From positions 62,001 through 126,000 of the forward strand of contig KV918912.1 of assembly GCA_002049455.2 (NCBI GenBank): a DNA stretch of 64,000 nt, given 5' to 3'. Below the pieces are notes generated by a model. That model was given only the letters and a program-made list of their open reading frames with translations, did not search any database and had not been told where the DNA came from. The DNA is from Porphyra umbilicalis. Taxonomy: Eukaryota > Rhodophyta > Bangiophyceae > Bangiales > Bangiaceae. The position numbers and the translations under genes were made by a program. The first letter of the stretch is position 1. The number at the start of each line of letters is the position of its first letter. This document shows positions 41,539 through 53,431 of the stretch, one piece after another.

Positions 41539-44500
41539 GGAGCAAAGACGGTGACAGCTGACCAAGGGAACAGATTTCACGGTGAACAAGTATCTGAGAA
41601 GCGTCAACCATATCAACTTACTGGCAGCGGCCTCCGACTAATGTGCACATCTGGACGCCCACCGGCATCGGCGGCTTGCTGCCCTGGCTGTCGGCGCCGG
41701 CTTGCACTGCCCCAGCACGCGCGCCGTCTGAGCGCAGTGCCGCGTCCGTCCCCTGCCCCCCCATCCCCCCACCCGCCCACGCTCGGGCCCTTCTGGTGGT
41801 GGGCCGGCGCAGTTGGCCCGTGCGGGCTTCGCGGTCGACAACGGGGCGGTGGATGTAGGCGCGGTGGCGGATACGATTGCGATCGCAGTGCCGCCGCCGG
41901 CAACGGCGGGTGCAGCCGTAGCGCTGACGCCGCTTGCCACGGAGGGTGCGGCGCACGCCACCACGTCGGCGGCTGGAGCACGCCCGTCGCCGGTGGCGTC
42001 AGCCGCCGCGCTGCAATGCAGTTCGGCGCTCGTCGCCGCCGGCGCGACGCTCGTTATCGCCGACGAAAAGTAACTGCAGTTGTGCGGAGGAGCTGTTTTT
42101 CCAACCCCCCTCCCAGCCTCCCCCCGCCCCCCCCCCGCATAGCACTTCTCGGCGGGGCCGTTGCTTTTCTGGAGCGAATAGTCCGCTTCGGCCACCGGTG
42201 CAGTGGCAAACACACGATGCACCACGACGAAGGCCGCAGGAGGCACGACAGCGACGGCGGGGAAAGGGAGGGGGGGTTAGTCCGCAACGTCCGCATCAGC
42301 ACATAGTCGGCCACGTCCCGTGCGCGCGTCACCGCGTCCAACGCCGCCGTGCCCGTGCGGGGGGGGGGGTGCGCCGGCCGGGCGACCGGGGGGGGACGGC
42401 GCCGCCGACAACCCGCGTGGCCGCGGCGTGGAGGAGCCTGGTGAGGCAGCGTCGCCACGGCCCGAACGCCGCCTGGCACCGCCGCCACCGTCGCCGTCAT
42501 CGTTCAGCGGCCGCACGTCAGAGGGTAACTCGGCTTGGGCGTCGGCAAACTCGGCGGCGAGCGCCGCGACGGGCTGGCCAAGCAGGTCCGCGCAGACAGC
42601 AACTAAGGCGTCGCGCCAGTCGGTGGCGGCGACCGCTGATTACGCGGAGCCGGGGCTCCCCAACGGCAAACTAGGAGTGGGGAGGGCGAGGGAGGAGGGG
42701 GACCGCAGAAGGTGGAGGGGGGTGGACCCTGTCGATGACGACTGGGGAAGGTGGGACCCGGCCGCCCGGCCAGCGTCGCTCGCGACCGCCCCATGGAGCG
42801 TGAAGCACAGCGGCACGCTCCGGGCGGAGCTGGTCGCGACGCGGGGTGGGGGCGCCATGACGTCCGCCGCCCCGTTCATCGGCAAAGGCGCTAGCGCGGG
42901 AGGGGAGAAGGGTGAAGGGGGGGAGGACAAAGACCACTAGAGAAGACGGGAAGTGGCAGCACGCCGACGAGGCGGCGGAAGGAAAGCGACACGGGCACTG
43001 GCCGACACGAGGCCGGTGCGGTCGGGTGGGGCAGCGCCGTGCGAGCCGTCCGTGGAAGGGCAGCGGTCGTCCGAGCCGCCTAGCCTTGGGAACGGCAGCT
43101 ACGCGGGTGGGCGGAAGAGGGGCACAGCAGTTCAAATTCTGGGCGAAAGAGCCAATACCAGATACTGAAAGCGCGTTCGCGAAAACACCCTGGACTTGCG
43201 AAACGACGAAACCATTTTCACACGACGAAAGATAGACCAGAGAGTCACAAGCATCTCTTGAGGATGTGCTCTGACAAGTGGGCAACGCCGCTCAGACACA
43301 AGGCTATCTACACCTCGCCACTGTCTCGCCACGCCAACAGAGCCTCCATGTATTTTTTCCACCCCATTCTCACCCACACCAAAGGGCGGCCACCATGAAA
43401 GCCCCGTACAATCACCCTGACACCATTTCCGCCGCGGTGACCACGTTCGTGCGACGGCGGACCAGCGAGCGACCGCGGCGGGTGTCGACTCCCCCCCCAT
43501 CCCATCTTCACTCGTTCCCACTCACGTGATGCAAGCAGTAAGCCTCGCATCCCCCGCAGCGACGTGCCGCTCGGCGCCGACGCCCGCCGCGCCGCCGCGC
43601 CCCGACTGAGCCGCCGTCGGCGGCGCGTCCGCGCGTGCGCGGCGGCGGCGACGCGCCGCTACCGCTGCTCCGGCGCTCAAACGCTGCGCGCCTCAGTGCG
43701 GGGGGCGGCTCGGGGTGCGCCCGACTGGGGCCCCTGCCCCATCGGCTGAAAGGCCGGCCGCCGCGTACCCACCGCTGCTGCCACGAGGGGCGGGGGGGGG
43801 GGCGACGCTGCGACACCGGCGACCATCGGGGCGGCCGCCACAGGCCACCCCCACGCGCTTAAACGCGCAGCGTCGACGTGGGGCAGCCGCTGGTGGGGGC
43901 GAGGACCAGCAGCGGCGGGGGGCAGGGTCGGACGTGCCCCAATCGCGGCGGGACGCCACGCCATTGAGGGGGGAGGCCGAAGCCAGCGCCGCCGCTGCCG
44001 TGCATGATCCGAAGGTGTTCCACCGCGGGCGGTGGAGGGGACACCCACCGGCTGGGCGCCACCGCGGCGATCCTGCGTGACCGCTCCGAGGGCCGCCACG
44101 CGACGGGCGGCGGCGGAAGCGACTCCGCTGCCGCCGCGGGGGTGGCCGAGTAGCCCCTACGGCAGCGGCGGTCGCGCATCCGACTGCGGCAGCTGCGCGT
44201 GGCGGCAGGCGGACGAGGCCCACGCGCCGCCACTCAGGGGGCCTCAACCGCCACCGCCACCGCCGCCGCCGCCACCGCTGCCACCGCCGCGGCCGCCGGT
44301 CGCCCCTGCATGCGGGCGTGCGTTCCACGCGTGGTAGTCCACCGCCCACCGCCGCGTCGGCGGCAGGTACGGTGGCAACGCCTGCAGCGGCGATGGCCGC
44401 CGCTTCACCCACCACACGCGGGTGTACCGTGCGTAGGACACGGCGCGCGGCTGAGCGGCCGCGAAAAGAATGGACGGGCGGCATGGCCCACCACAAGCTG

Positions 44501-45560
44501 ATCGTCTCGCCGCCTCGGCCGCCGCCGCCTCGCTCGGCGGGTGACGGGGTCACCAGCGCGGCGGCCGACACGTCGCCGCCGCCGCCGCCTCCCGCCGCAC
44601 TCCCCCCCCCCACCTCCAGCGCCGCTGTGCATGGCGGATGACGTGCGGAGCTGGTGGTCTCCACTTGACCCGCCGCCCTGGCCGCCGCCGCCTCGCTCGG
44701 CGGGTATTGCGTCGCCGCCGCGGCGGCCGACACGTCTTCGTCGTCGCCGCCCCCGGCCACACTCGCCCTCAATCCCCCCTCTCCGCGTTTCACGACCGAT
44801 GACATGCGGTCCACGTCGACCACAACCACAGCGCCCCCACACCGCCGCCGGTGCCTGGCCCCCGCCGCCCACCGTCCCCGTCTCGCTCAGAGGGTGTGGC
44901 GGCGTCACCGGCGCAGCGCCCAACACGTCGCCATCCCCGCCGCCTCCCGTCCCACACCGCTTCCACCCCCCACCACCGAGCACCCTCTCATCCCGTCCGG
45001 CTCCCAATCATCAACGTACCCACAAAAGACACGCAACTCTTCCTCTAGCCCCTACACCCTGCAACGCCCATGCTCCGTCGGGGGCCGCCACCTCCCCGAT
45101 CCAGTCGACCACGGGCAACGGTATCGGCCACAACCGCTCGGGCAGCCACGCGATGCGCGACCGCTCAACCCCCCATTCGAACGTTTGAAAGGAAAGCGCT
45201 CTCTCAGGCCTCTGAAGCCACCTTTTCGGCAAGTGCCAAAAACTTACGCAAGCGTGCCCACATCCGCCACCGTCAACCCGCCCTCACGACCCCGCAAACA
45301 CCGCACCTGCCCTCACGTACCTGTTTAACCACGATCTACGCCCGCGGACCGTACGGGCGATGAAGACGTCGCCACCTCGTGAAAACTCGTACGATGGTCG
45401 GGCGGACCTGTGCGCTTGGTTCCATGGTCAAGAGACAATCTGGGGACGTCGCCGGACAACGAAGGACGCAAAAAGGCCCGCCCGGGACGGTTTTGGTCAA
45501 GTACTCCCGCAATGTGCACTGGAAAAGGCAACTTATTTTTCAACGTGCGGGTGTGTATAG
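41539..45560. other. GC-rich region without a supported gene
   Basis: Many overlapping Pro/Arg/Ala frames on both strands, typical of shadows in GC-rich DNA. No motif recognised. Contains a degenerate tandem segment at 44503-45000. Confidence 0.45.
44503..45000. repeat. Diverged tandem triplication
   Basis: CCGCCGCCTCGCTCGGCGGG occurs at about 44521 and 44684, with a weaker third version (CCGTCTCGCTCAGAGGGTG) at about 44877. Each is followed by GCGGCCGACACGTC- or CCCAACACGTC-like sequence, giving three units of roughly 165-190 bp. Confidence 0.6.
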
Positions 45561-45849
45561 TACCCTGTACTAAAGTCCAGGGAATTTCTGGGAGCAGAGG
45601 CCAAAACAGCTTGTATCGTCCTGCTTCGGTACACGTCCATCTAAACGCGATTTTCGTTCGGGTCCAGATTCAGGCATACAGTGCATCGGCGAGCGCTTTC
45701 GCTACACTTCTGATGGAGCCAGCGAGAGCATGAATAAACACTCCCAAATCTCGAAGCTGTTTCCAGCACGTGGGGGCACCTCGAAGCTTCGGCCGAACCG
45801 CTGTCCATTGCGTCTAGGCAGGGGTCGAGGTGCGCAGACCTCGAAGTTG

Positions 45850-45885
45850 CTTGGCACGTGCCCGCGCGTGCCGGCACGTGCCAAG
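45850..45885. repeat. 13-bp perfect palindrome arms, 10-nt loop
   Basis: CTTGGCACGTGCC (45850-45862) and GGCACGTGCCAAG (45873-45885) are exact reverse complements, and each arm contains the E-box-like CACGTG. It sits just inside the left inverted repeat. Confidence 0.8.
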
Positions 45886-46850
45886 CACTCTCGAGGTGTA
45901 GTCTACTTCTTGTTCCGATGAAGGGCTTTCTTCAGTACAAAGCCGTGATTGTTCGGCCCGCCACGCGCTCCTGTACACCCTCGACGCCGTCGTCGGAGCA
46001 GTTGACTATATCTCAATACTCCAGCTCTAACACTCAACTGCTTGCTTGTAAGGTCAAGAAAGTCGAATCGCTATAGGTATACCTGTCGACGCCGTTAGCG
46101 GCTGTGACGGCCCTGCGCTGCTTGAGGGCGGCGACGACCGGGTCGCCGTCCGCTTTGATGCCCGCTACGGACTGAGCAGAACGAAAGGGAAAGTGCTGGT
46201 ATCTTAACAAGGACGGGTGAGCAACCAGAACATGTAATATTGGCCAAGCGGTGGTGCGGTGAGGGTCGAAGTGCGGTGACACATCAACTGTGCGGTGGTC
46301 AGGTCTGCGCTGGAGCCATCGGATGCATACAGAAACAGAAACAATGGAAAAGAACAGCTGAACATGACCGGGGGGATGGAGGGGTAAGGGAGGTCGGGGA
46401 AAGACATCAGAGGAGAAGGGAAGGCGCGGCTCGTCAAAGAATGGGGAGAGGGGCGTCGAGAAAGACACCACGAAGCAGAGGGCAGAGTTGCACCAAGGTA
46501 GGAGAGGGGAGGGGGGGGGCTCGCAGTCGGGGGGGTCGTGGCAGAGTCAGGGGAAATGGCCATGGTGGCGCCTGAGAGACACTGGCGAATGCAGCGGACG
46601 TCCTGACAACGGCAGGACGAGGGCGCCACGGCGTGCCGTTTGGACCAGCTCAGAGCCCCTGCTTGGGCCTTCCTCAGGGTTCGGAGCAGTTTGGGCGGGC
46701 ATCTCAAGCGAACCAACGTCTGCTCAATCCGAGCTGTGATTGGCTTACACGCTTGAATTGTCTCTTTGTACGATGATCCCGGACATGATTGGCCTACGAT
46801 CTACGATGATGATTGACCCGAACGGCGCCACTTCGACTTCGAGCGCGCAA

Positions 46851-47569
46851 AATGTTGTCCAACGAAGCCATCTGCGGCGTCCTGTGTGGCACTCGCCGCG
46901 TCAGTGACCTATCCCCTCCCCGACTTTGTCCCTCGCCTACCGCCGTCGCCCCCCCCTTCCTTTGCATGCGATATCCTCGAGCGCCCCGCTGTTCCCCCAC
47001 CCCCAGCCGCTTTCCGACCCCGCCGTCTTCGTCTTGCCTCATTCTGCCCAAGCACCGCCGTTCTGGTCGTCGAGCTACCGCACATTGCCTCCTTCCTCCC
47101 CCCCCCCCCCCTCTTCATAACCCCCTCTTCCCCTTCCTTCCTCACCCCCTCATGCCCCCCCCTTCATTGCTTTCGCTCACTGTTTGTCTTGTGTTCCACT
47201 CAGATGGCCAGGAAAGCCAACTACCATCAGTCACCCGGCGGCTCCCGCCTGTCGCAGCCGGCCCCCGTGGCACCCGCCGCCGTCACCCTCATCGCCGCTC
47301 GGGCTCTTTACCAATTGACATGCCTTTTCAGATACGTTCTGCGCCCTCTTTTAGTGCTATCGCCCGCTAGGCGGGCACCAGCCTGGGGGGCGGACGACAG
47401 CCGCCTCCAGGCCCGACGGCTGTCATTGCCACCGTGTCATCTGGACGGGCTACCAATAGAGGTGATGAGTATGGGTAGTCATCTAAAGGAAGAAATGGAG
47501 AGTATCGCACAAACTCCCTCCAGACTGCGCCAGTACATTACGTGCTCCCGAAGTGTGGCCGCAGAGTGA
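46851..47569 (+). other. Possible gene start with an intron
   Basis: A long pyrimidine tract ends with TTGTGTTCCACTCAG at about 47203, directly followed by ATGGCCAGGAAAGCCAACTA, a strong 3' splice-site look. An ATG at 46851 (MLSNEAICGVLCGTRRVSDL) could head an upstream exon. The downstream frame runs to 47569 but loses protein character after about 47310. Very tentative. Confidence 0.2.
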
Positions 47570-47587
47570 TTGCCAGTGCTTGACAAG

Positions 47588-47751
47588 TGACATAGACTCG
47601 AACACTTCGCGGTTTGGAGGCTGGAAACCGTGGTTGGAGAATCGTTGTCGATTGGGGCACCTGACGTTTGACATAGACTGGAACACATAGCAGCCCAGAG
47701 ACTGGAAACGGTGGTCCAAAATCGATGTGTGCACTACATTTGGGTGCTCGA
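47588..47751. repeat. 82-bp tandem duplication, diverged
   Basis: GACATAGACTCGAACAC (47588) and GACATAGACTGGAACAC (47670) begin two related copies, each containing GAGACTGGAAAC- or GAGGCTGGAAAC-like and AATCG words. Confidence 0.65.
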
Positions 47752-48599
47752 ACGGGAACTGGTTTTTTCACCCTCGTCGCGTGGGGTGCCCTGCAGCACG
47801 CGCGCGAGGCCCCAATCTGGTACTTACTCTCAAATCGAGCACTTCGACGGAACATTTAAATATTTTCATCTGGGGCGCGTCCCAGACGCATCGCTGGTCG
47901 CCACTCATCGATTGGCTAGCACCCGTGCACGTGTCAACCAAGACAGCCAATCACAGCACCGACGGGCTCGAAACCGAAAAGCTCCCTGATGACCATTGAG
48001 GGGGGGTGTCGCCCAACCTTCGAGATGCCCCCAGGCCTTGGAAACAGCTTCGAGGTTTGGAGTGTTTTATCATGTACCCAGCGATGAGCATCCTTCGATG
48101 CATCGTCGCGAAAATGTACCACGTACTGAGAACGTGCCTGAGGAGTTGGCCAGCAGTATTGCAGGTTGATCTAAAACGGTCCCGAATGGGCCCCCAGTAC
48201 GATATTTGCCGAGATTTGTCGCGTACTGGACTCCTGTTCTCCACAGTGTTCTTCCCAATGGGTAAGGTCCCATATTCGCATTTCATATCCCCAGTACGAT
48301 CTGACACTGCTCAAAGTCGTGTCTGTGAGCCTTGCGCGCACCTTGCGCACACCCCAGTAGGCATTCTGGAGGCACCCAGAGGCACCCGGAGGCCCCCACA
48401 GGCACCCTGCAGGACGTCCTATGGGATTTACCGAGGAGTTACGTGACACCCTCTTGCGGCGGTTCGTGGCCGCGCGCCAAGTCGCTACGCAGCAGGTCGT
48501 AATCCGGGTACGCAGCGCACGCGGAAGCGCCGTCGTATATGGCCCCTGTTCCGCCACGTTATCGCTCACCGTCGCAGAACGTTGCACACAGACAGGCAT

Positions 48600-48840
48600 T
48601 TTACAGGGCGCTCTCACGCTTCATGTGGGGGGAGGGGGGCAGTACAGGCAGTACGGGGCAATACGTGGGAGGGGGGGGGGGGGCAGGACGGGAAGTACGC
48701 CCTCTCTCCCCGCACCCCCGCTCGCCCCACCCCCTTTCCCCTCGCTCCCCCCGCTCCCCCCGCTCCCCCGCTCCCCCCGCGCGCCCTCGCCCCCACCCCC
48801 ACCCCTCACCCCCGCAAGCACAGCAAGCAATGAAAAAGGC
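48600..48840. repeat. Low-complexity G-rich then C-rich tract
   Basis: A G-rich run (48627-48693, with GGGGCAGTAC/GGGGCAATAC words) followed by CCCCGCTCC repeats. Similar GGGGCAGTA words fill the first intron of the gene at 48905-52382. Confidence 0.6.
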
Positions 48841-48904
48841 CAGAAACAAGACCGAGAAAAACGCAATAACAAAAGCACAAGCAACGCGAGTAGGAGACAC
48901 ACCA

Positions 48905-51900
48905 TCAAACGCGCTGTGAGGTGTTGCTCTCAGTCCCCAGAGCGCTAGGGAAAATCTCGGGATCCGACGACTGATCGTCACTGTCCGCCGGGCCCGCCGT
49001 GCGCCCGAACTGGCGCCGCTCCCAGGCCTTCTTCTTGGGCCTTCGCACCACCTCCTCCGAGTCGGAGCGGTCAAAGGGGTGGCGTTGCCAGTTGGGCACT
49101 CGCCGCACCCCAGCACCCAGCCGACGCGGCACCGAGGGCAGTGGCGGCAAGCTGAGGCCTGCCAGCTCGCGCCCCCATCCACCTCCATCATCCCCGCCTC
49201 CGCCGCCACCGCCACCGCCTGCCCCAACGCGCGGCGGCGCATCGACGGGGGCACCCCCCCCGCCGCCACCGCCACCGCCTGCCCTAACGCGCGGCGGCGC
49301 ATCGATGGGGGCACCCCCCCTGCCGCCACCGCCACCGCCTGCCCCACCGCGCGGCGGCGCATCGACGGGGGCACCCCCCCCGCCACAACCGCCACTGCCT
49401 GCCCCACCGCCCGGCGGCGCATCGGCGGGGGCACCACCACCGCCTGCGCCACCGCCACCATGATCGCCCGCACTACCATGTGCCGGCGCGTGACCGCCGC
49501 CGCTGCTCGCCCCACCACCGTCTCCGTCCTCTTCATCCCCATCCCCGTCGAGGTCCACGACCTCCTTCCGCGCCGCCACCCAGTTGCGCACCATCTGTCT
49601 CAGACTTACGTGCTCGCTGTCAGTAACGTCCTCGTCGTCGGCGCGGGCATTCACGTTGACGCCCAAGTGGACAGCAGGGGGCTCTCCTTCTTCGGGGGAG
49701 TTAGGAATGGTTGCCCGGTCGTCCTCGTCCTGGTTTGTCTTGAAGAGCTTGGCCCAGTAGTCTCCTGACTCATCAACCTCCACATGCAGGGAAGTCAACT
49801 CTTTCGCCCAAGCGGCGCGCCGCGCTTTCATCTTCAAACCGTGCAGCACGCACCTGTTCACCTTCCTGCCGTCCGCAGAGAGGTACTCTACTTACAGGCA
49901 CATACGAATCTGCATGGGTCACGGACACACGAGCCACAGAAACGACACACTCAAGCAGCTCCGTGGCCGCAAGAGCCGGTCAGTATCGGCCAGTACCGCA
50001 ATGGAACCCCCGACAGCTCTTTTGCAACACTCCAGCCACAGTACACTCTCCGTCCGTGGCGCCAATAACGTACCTTGCTGAGCACAAAGGCCAGCGTGGC
50101 GAGCACCGTCGAGGCCAGTGCGTCTCCGTCATCCCCGTCAGGAAAGGTGTACTTGTCCGGGTCCCCACCACAGTGAGAAACCACAGCCAGGAAGGCGTTG
50201 AGGACTCCCCGAAGCCCGTTGGCACCCCTGAGGTACCCCCGGCCATGTAAGAGCCGCCTTGTCTGCGCCTTGGATGTACCGCTGTAGCCGCTGCCCGCCA
50301 TCCACGCCCGAAAGATACAGTCCTTGAGGTTAAAGTGTACGTTGTTGCGCGTCTTACCTAGCCACTGCTTGAGCATCTTGGAGCTGGGGAGCTTCGAGTT
50401 ATTGACCGCGGGGACGGAGAAAATGGTCAGCAGGAGCTTTTCAGCGTCCTTCTTGTCGACTTTGGCCACCACCATCACGAAGGCCGCCAGAAACGGCCTG
50501 AGGGTCTCGCGGGAGTGGTACACGTCGTCGTTGGTGGACGGCGCCAGGATGCCATTGTGCATGCGCTGAGTGAGGCAGCTGCGCAGCGCCTGAATCCGTG
50601 ACTTGCCCCTCGTGCACCTCGGCGGCGCGTCCTCGCTTGCCGTGCCACCCTCAGTGGCCTTTGCCGCTGGCCGCGCCCGGGGTGACAGCTTGCTCGGTGA
50701 AAGCGGGGTGACGGTGGCTGGTGGCTCCGCATCTTAACCAAAGCCGGTTGTATCAGCGCCGTCGGCATCCGCTGAGGGGCTGACTCCGCGACGACGCTTG
50801 GCCGCGGGGGCCAATGTCTTGGCGTATGCTTGAGCTGTCTGGATGGCCATCTCTTGGGCCGCTCGTGCCGAGACGAAGCCGTTGTGCGCGGCAATATGCG
50901 CCGACAACAGGGCTTTTGACGTACTGGTGCACCAGGAAGGGGGCTCAACCGGTACCGCGACGCCGTCTACACGCCACGTCAGTGCGTTCGCAGCGTCTTC
51001 CACCGGTGCCGAAACCACGCGGTCGCGCAAGCGCGTGCGTGAACTAGACGCCTTGGGCGTGGATGACTTGGTCGGAGTGCCAGCAGCAGCCGAGGTCTCG
51101 CCATCCTGCTGGGCTGGCCACTTTCGGCCGGGTAAAAAGGTTGACAGTTTGGTCTGGCTGAGAACAGGGGAAGAAATGGGGCAGCACGGGGCAGTAAGGG
51201 GGCAGCACGGGGCAGTAAAAGGGCAGCATGGGGCAGTATAGGGGCAGTAAGGGGCAGTAAGGGGCAGTAATGGGCAGAAAGGGGCAGTAATAGAAAGTAC
51301 TCGGGTCGGCTGTCGGCACAGGACGCCCACCGGCACACGACACCGCTCCATTCGCCAGTATCGAAGCACGCGGAGCATGGCAGCTCCGACCTCCATGCAA
51401 GAAGCGACAGGAAAAGCAGAAATAGAGGCAAGGCACGCAGTATACATGTAGAGAAAATGTACAGTTGTTCATCCGGGAGACTGGTGTCCTTGTTGGCCCT
51501 TCTCATCGCCGATCCGCCCGAGCATCCTCCCGCAGCAGAAGCGGGGCGTGCCGACGCGGCAGGTGCGCTCCCAGCGCGGGAACCAGCCTGGCCGCCAGCC
51601 ATACTCGCCGAGTGCGACGCGACCGAGTGAGACAAGTTTCGCTCGTCTTGCGGGGGAGAAGTGGCAGCACGCGTCGGGGGAGCAGAAGGCGGGGAAAAGT
51701 CAGCACTCGGCGGGGGAGTGGCAGCACGCTTCGAAGTGCCAGCTCGCGTCGAGAGAGTGGCAGCACGCGTCGAGGGAGTGGCAACACGCGGCAGGGCGGC
51801 GGCAGTAGGCGGCAGGGCGGGAGCAGCAGGCGGCGGGGCGGGGGCAGTAGGCAGCGGGGTATGCGCAGTAGGCGGCGGGGCGAGGGCAGTAGGCGGCGGG

Positions 51901-52382
51901 GCAAGGGCAGTAGGGGGCGGGGCGGGGGAAGTAGGCGGCGGGGCGAGGGCAGTAGGCGTCGGGGAGAGGGCAGTAGGCGGCGGGGCGAGGGCAGTAGGCG
52001 GCGGGGCGAGGGCGGTAGGCGGCGGGGCGAGGGCCGTAGGCGGTGGGGCGGGGGCAGTAGGCGGCGGGGCGAGGGCAGTAGGTGGCGGGGCGAGGGCAGT
52101 AGGCGGCGGGGCGGCGGCTGCTGCTCCGGACTCGCGGAAAGCGAGGACGGCGGCGCTCAGAAGGGAGGCTGTCGACTCCCGGCCATTGTCGGCGGCGGGC
52201 GTCGGTGCTCCGTCCGCGACTCGGTCGGCGTCGACGGCCGTCGCCTCGGTCCCTGGTCCATTGCGGCCATCGCCGGCGGCTGCAGCCGCTGCCCCACGGT
52301 CCCCGCGGCATCCAGTCTCCTCTCTGTCCAGTACGTTGCCAATGCCCACGAGTAGGCGGCCCAAAGAGGAAGCATTCGCCAT
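48905..52382 (-). CDS. Three-exon hypothetical gene, divergent partner of the transposase-like gene
   Basis: Exon A 52382-51463 (ATG, MANASSLGRLLVGIGNVLDR) ends two bases into a codon at CT/GTACAT. Exon B 51157-50074 begins after TTCTCAG with the one missing base. Exon B ends in phase 0 at AAG/GTACGT and exon C 49861-48905 follows GGAAG in phase 0. Total 986 residues. Exon A carries about 17 (ALAPPPT)n heptads. Exon B has a globular core (VDKKDAEKLLLTIFSVPAVN, KTRNNVHFNLKDCIFRAWMA, GANGLRGVLNAFLAVVSHCG). Exon C has VLHGLKMKARRAAWAKELTS and a Gly-rich tract. One in-frame TAA lies at 50736-50734; GGTTAAGAT there could alternatively be a splice donor. Function unknown; probably an accessory transposon gene, inferred from the neighbour only. 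Confidence 0.55.
49200..49440 (-). repeat. 60-bp coding repeats in exon C
   Basis: Four units of about 60 bp (CGCGGCGGCGCATCGA(C/T)GGG core at 60-bp spacing) encode about 20-residue Gly-rich repeats ending GGAPVDAPPR. Frame-preserving. Confidence 0.85.
51158..51462 (-). other. Intron 1 of the minus-strand gene
   Basis: 305 bp with GT and AG ends and matching phases. Its 3' half consists of TACTGCCCC-like repeats (plus strand GGGGCAGTA at 51178-51300). Confidence 0.6.
51796..52118 (-). repeat. 21-bp coding minisatellite in exon A
   Basis: GTAGGCGGCGGGGCGAGGGCA-like units repeat about 15-17 times, each encoding ALAPPPT on the minus strand. The period is a multiple of three, so copy-number changes keep the frame. 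Confidence 0.85.
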
Positions 52383-53431
52383 TCTGACAACTGCGGGCGC
52401 GGGCAGAAGGCGGCTTCGAGCGTCTGTGCGGGGTTAAAGGGGGGGGGGGTCCGAGTGGGGGTCAGGGAGAGGGTCCGTGAGGATGCTGGGAGCCCGTTTG
52501 CCGCGGTGCGGGTCGCCTCAAGGAGGTATCGCATACGAACTGACCAGACGGCTTTAAGGACACCCGCCAGCAGTAGTGGGGCGGGACAGGAGGGCCCCCA
52601 GATCACCCGTGGAAGACGTGTCACCTGGCCAAAGAAAGCCGTTGCCGGAGGTGTTGCTCGGCCGTGGCGCGGGCGAGAAAAGGGCCAACGAGAAGGGCCG
52701 TGAGAAAGGCCTGGAGAAGGGTCCTTGCCAGCAGTGTTGCCGGGCCCTCTCGCCTGTCCCCAAAAAGCCAACACGAGCCGGACACGGCGGACACAACCTG
52801 GGCAGCTTGCCTGTCGCCAACCGGGAGTGCTTCGCAGCACCAATCAGTGCTCGCCATCAGTATCGAGCTACCATCACGCGGCCCCGTGCAGCTGTGATCA
52901 GGTGGCTCCTGAGCACCCAGCGCCTCAGGCAGGCAAAAATGATGGCTCGGTGCCCGCACAAGGCTGGAGGGCTCTCATCCATTACCGAGAGGACCATTCG
53001 ATGCCCCACAATCTGTTGATCAGGGGCCAGTGCTGACAGACTGACAGATACGATTTCATATTGTGAACTTTGTGGGGTTACTTCTTGTGTTACTGGGTGG
53101 GGTTACTTTACGGTCAGCATATCTGAATGATGAATTCGTGCCACCTGCCTGTCATCCTCCCGACCCGGTCGACCGCTGCACCTCTTCCCACCGTGGGTCA
53201 GCTCCAGGCCCGCTCTGTCCTGCTTACGAGTGCTGGTGGCTTGCGTCGATGAGTTTTCCGTGCCGAGCAGCAGACTGCGGCCGCTGTTTTAGGCGATGCC
53301 TCGGACAGCAACGGCATGCGGCGCACGCGCACCGTGAGGCAACGCCCAGGGGGTGTGATGGTATCAACACCATTTGAATAGAGTCTGTTGCGCCTGAGGA
53401 GTCTGGTGAGCCCGGAGGCCCTGCGGTTGCA
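52383..53431. promoter_or_regulatory. Shared upstream region of two divergent genes
   Basis: About 1 kb between the two divergent starts. No TATA box could be chosen with confidence. A bidirectional promoter is inferred from layout only. Confidence 0.3.

Larger units (their letters stand above)
45725..48078. repeat. Inverted-repeat pair bounding about 2.35 kb
   Basis: 45728-45800 (AATAAACACTCCCAAATCTC, then GAAGCTGTTTCCAGC, GTGGGGGCACCTCGAAG) is a close reverse complement of 48010-48075 (AAAACACTCCAAACCTC, GAAGCTGTTTCCAAG, CTGGGGGCATCTCGAAG on the minus strand). About 65 bp align at each end. They could be terminal repeats of a DNA element, but no target duplication or transposase is evident. 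Confidence 0.6.

Noticed and set aside
41551-45188. Several plus and minus frames of 200-378 codons
   Set aside because: Overlapping on both strands, low complexity, no domain; treated as shadows.
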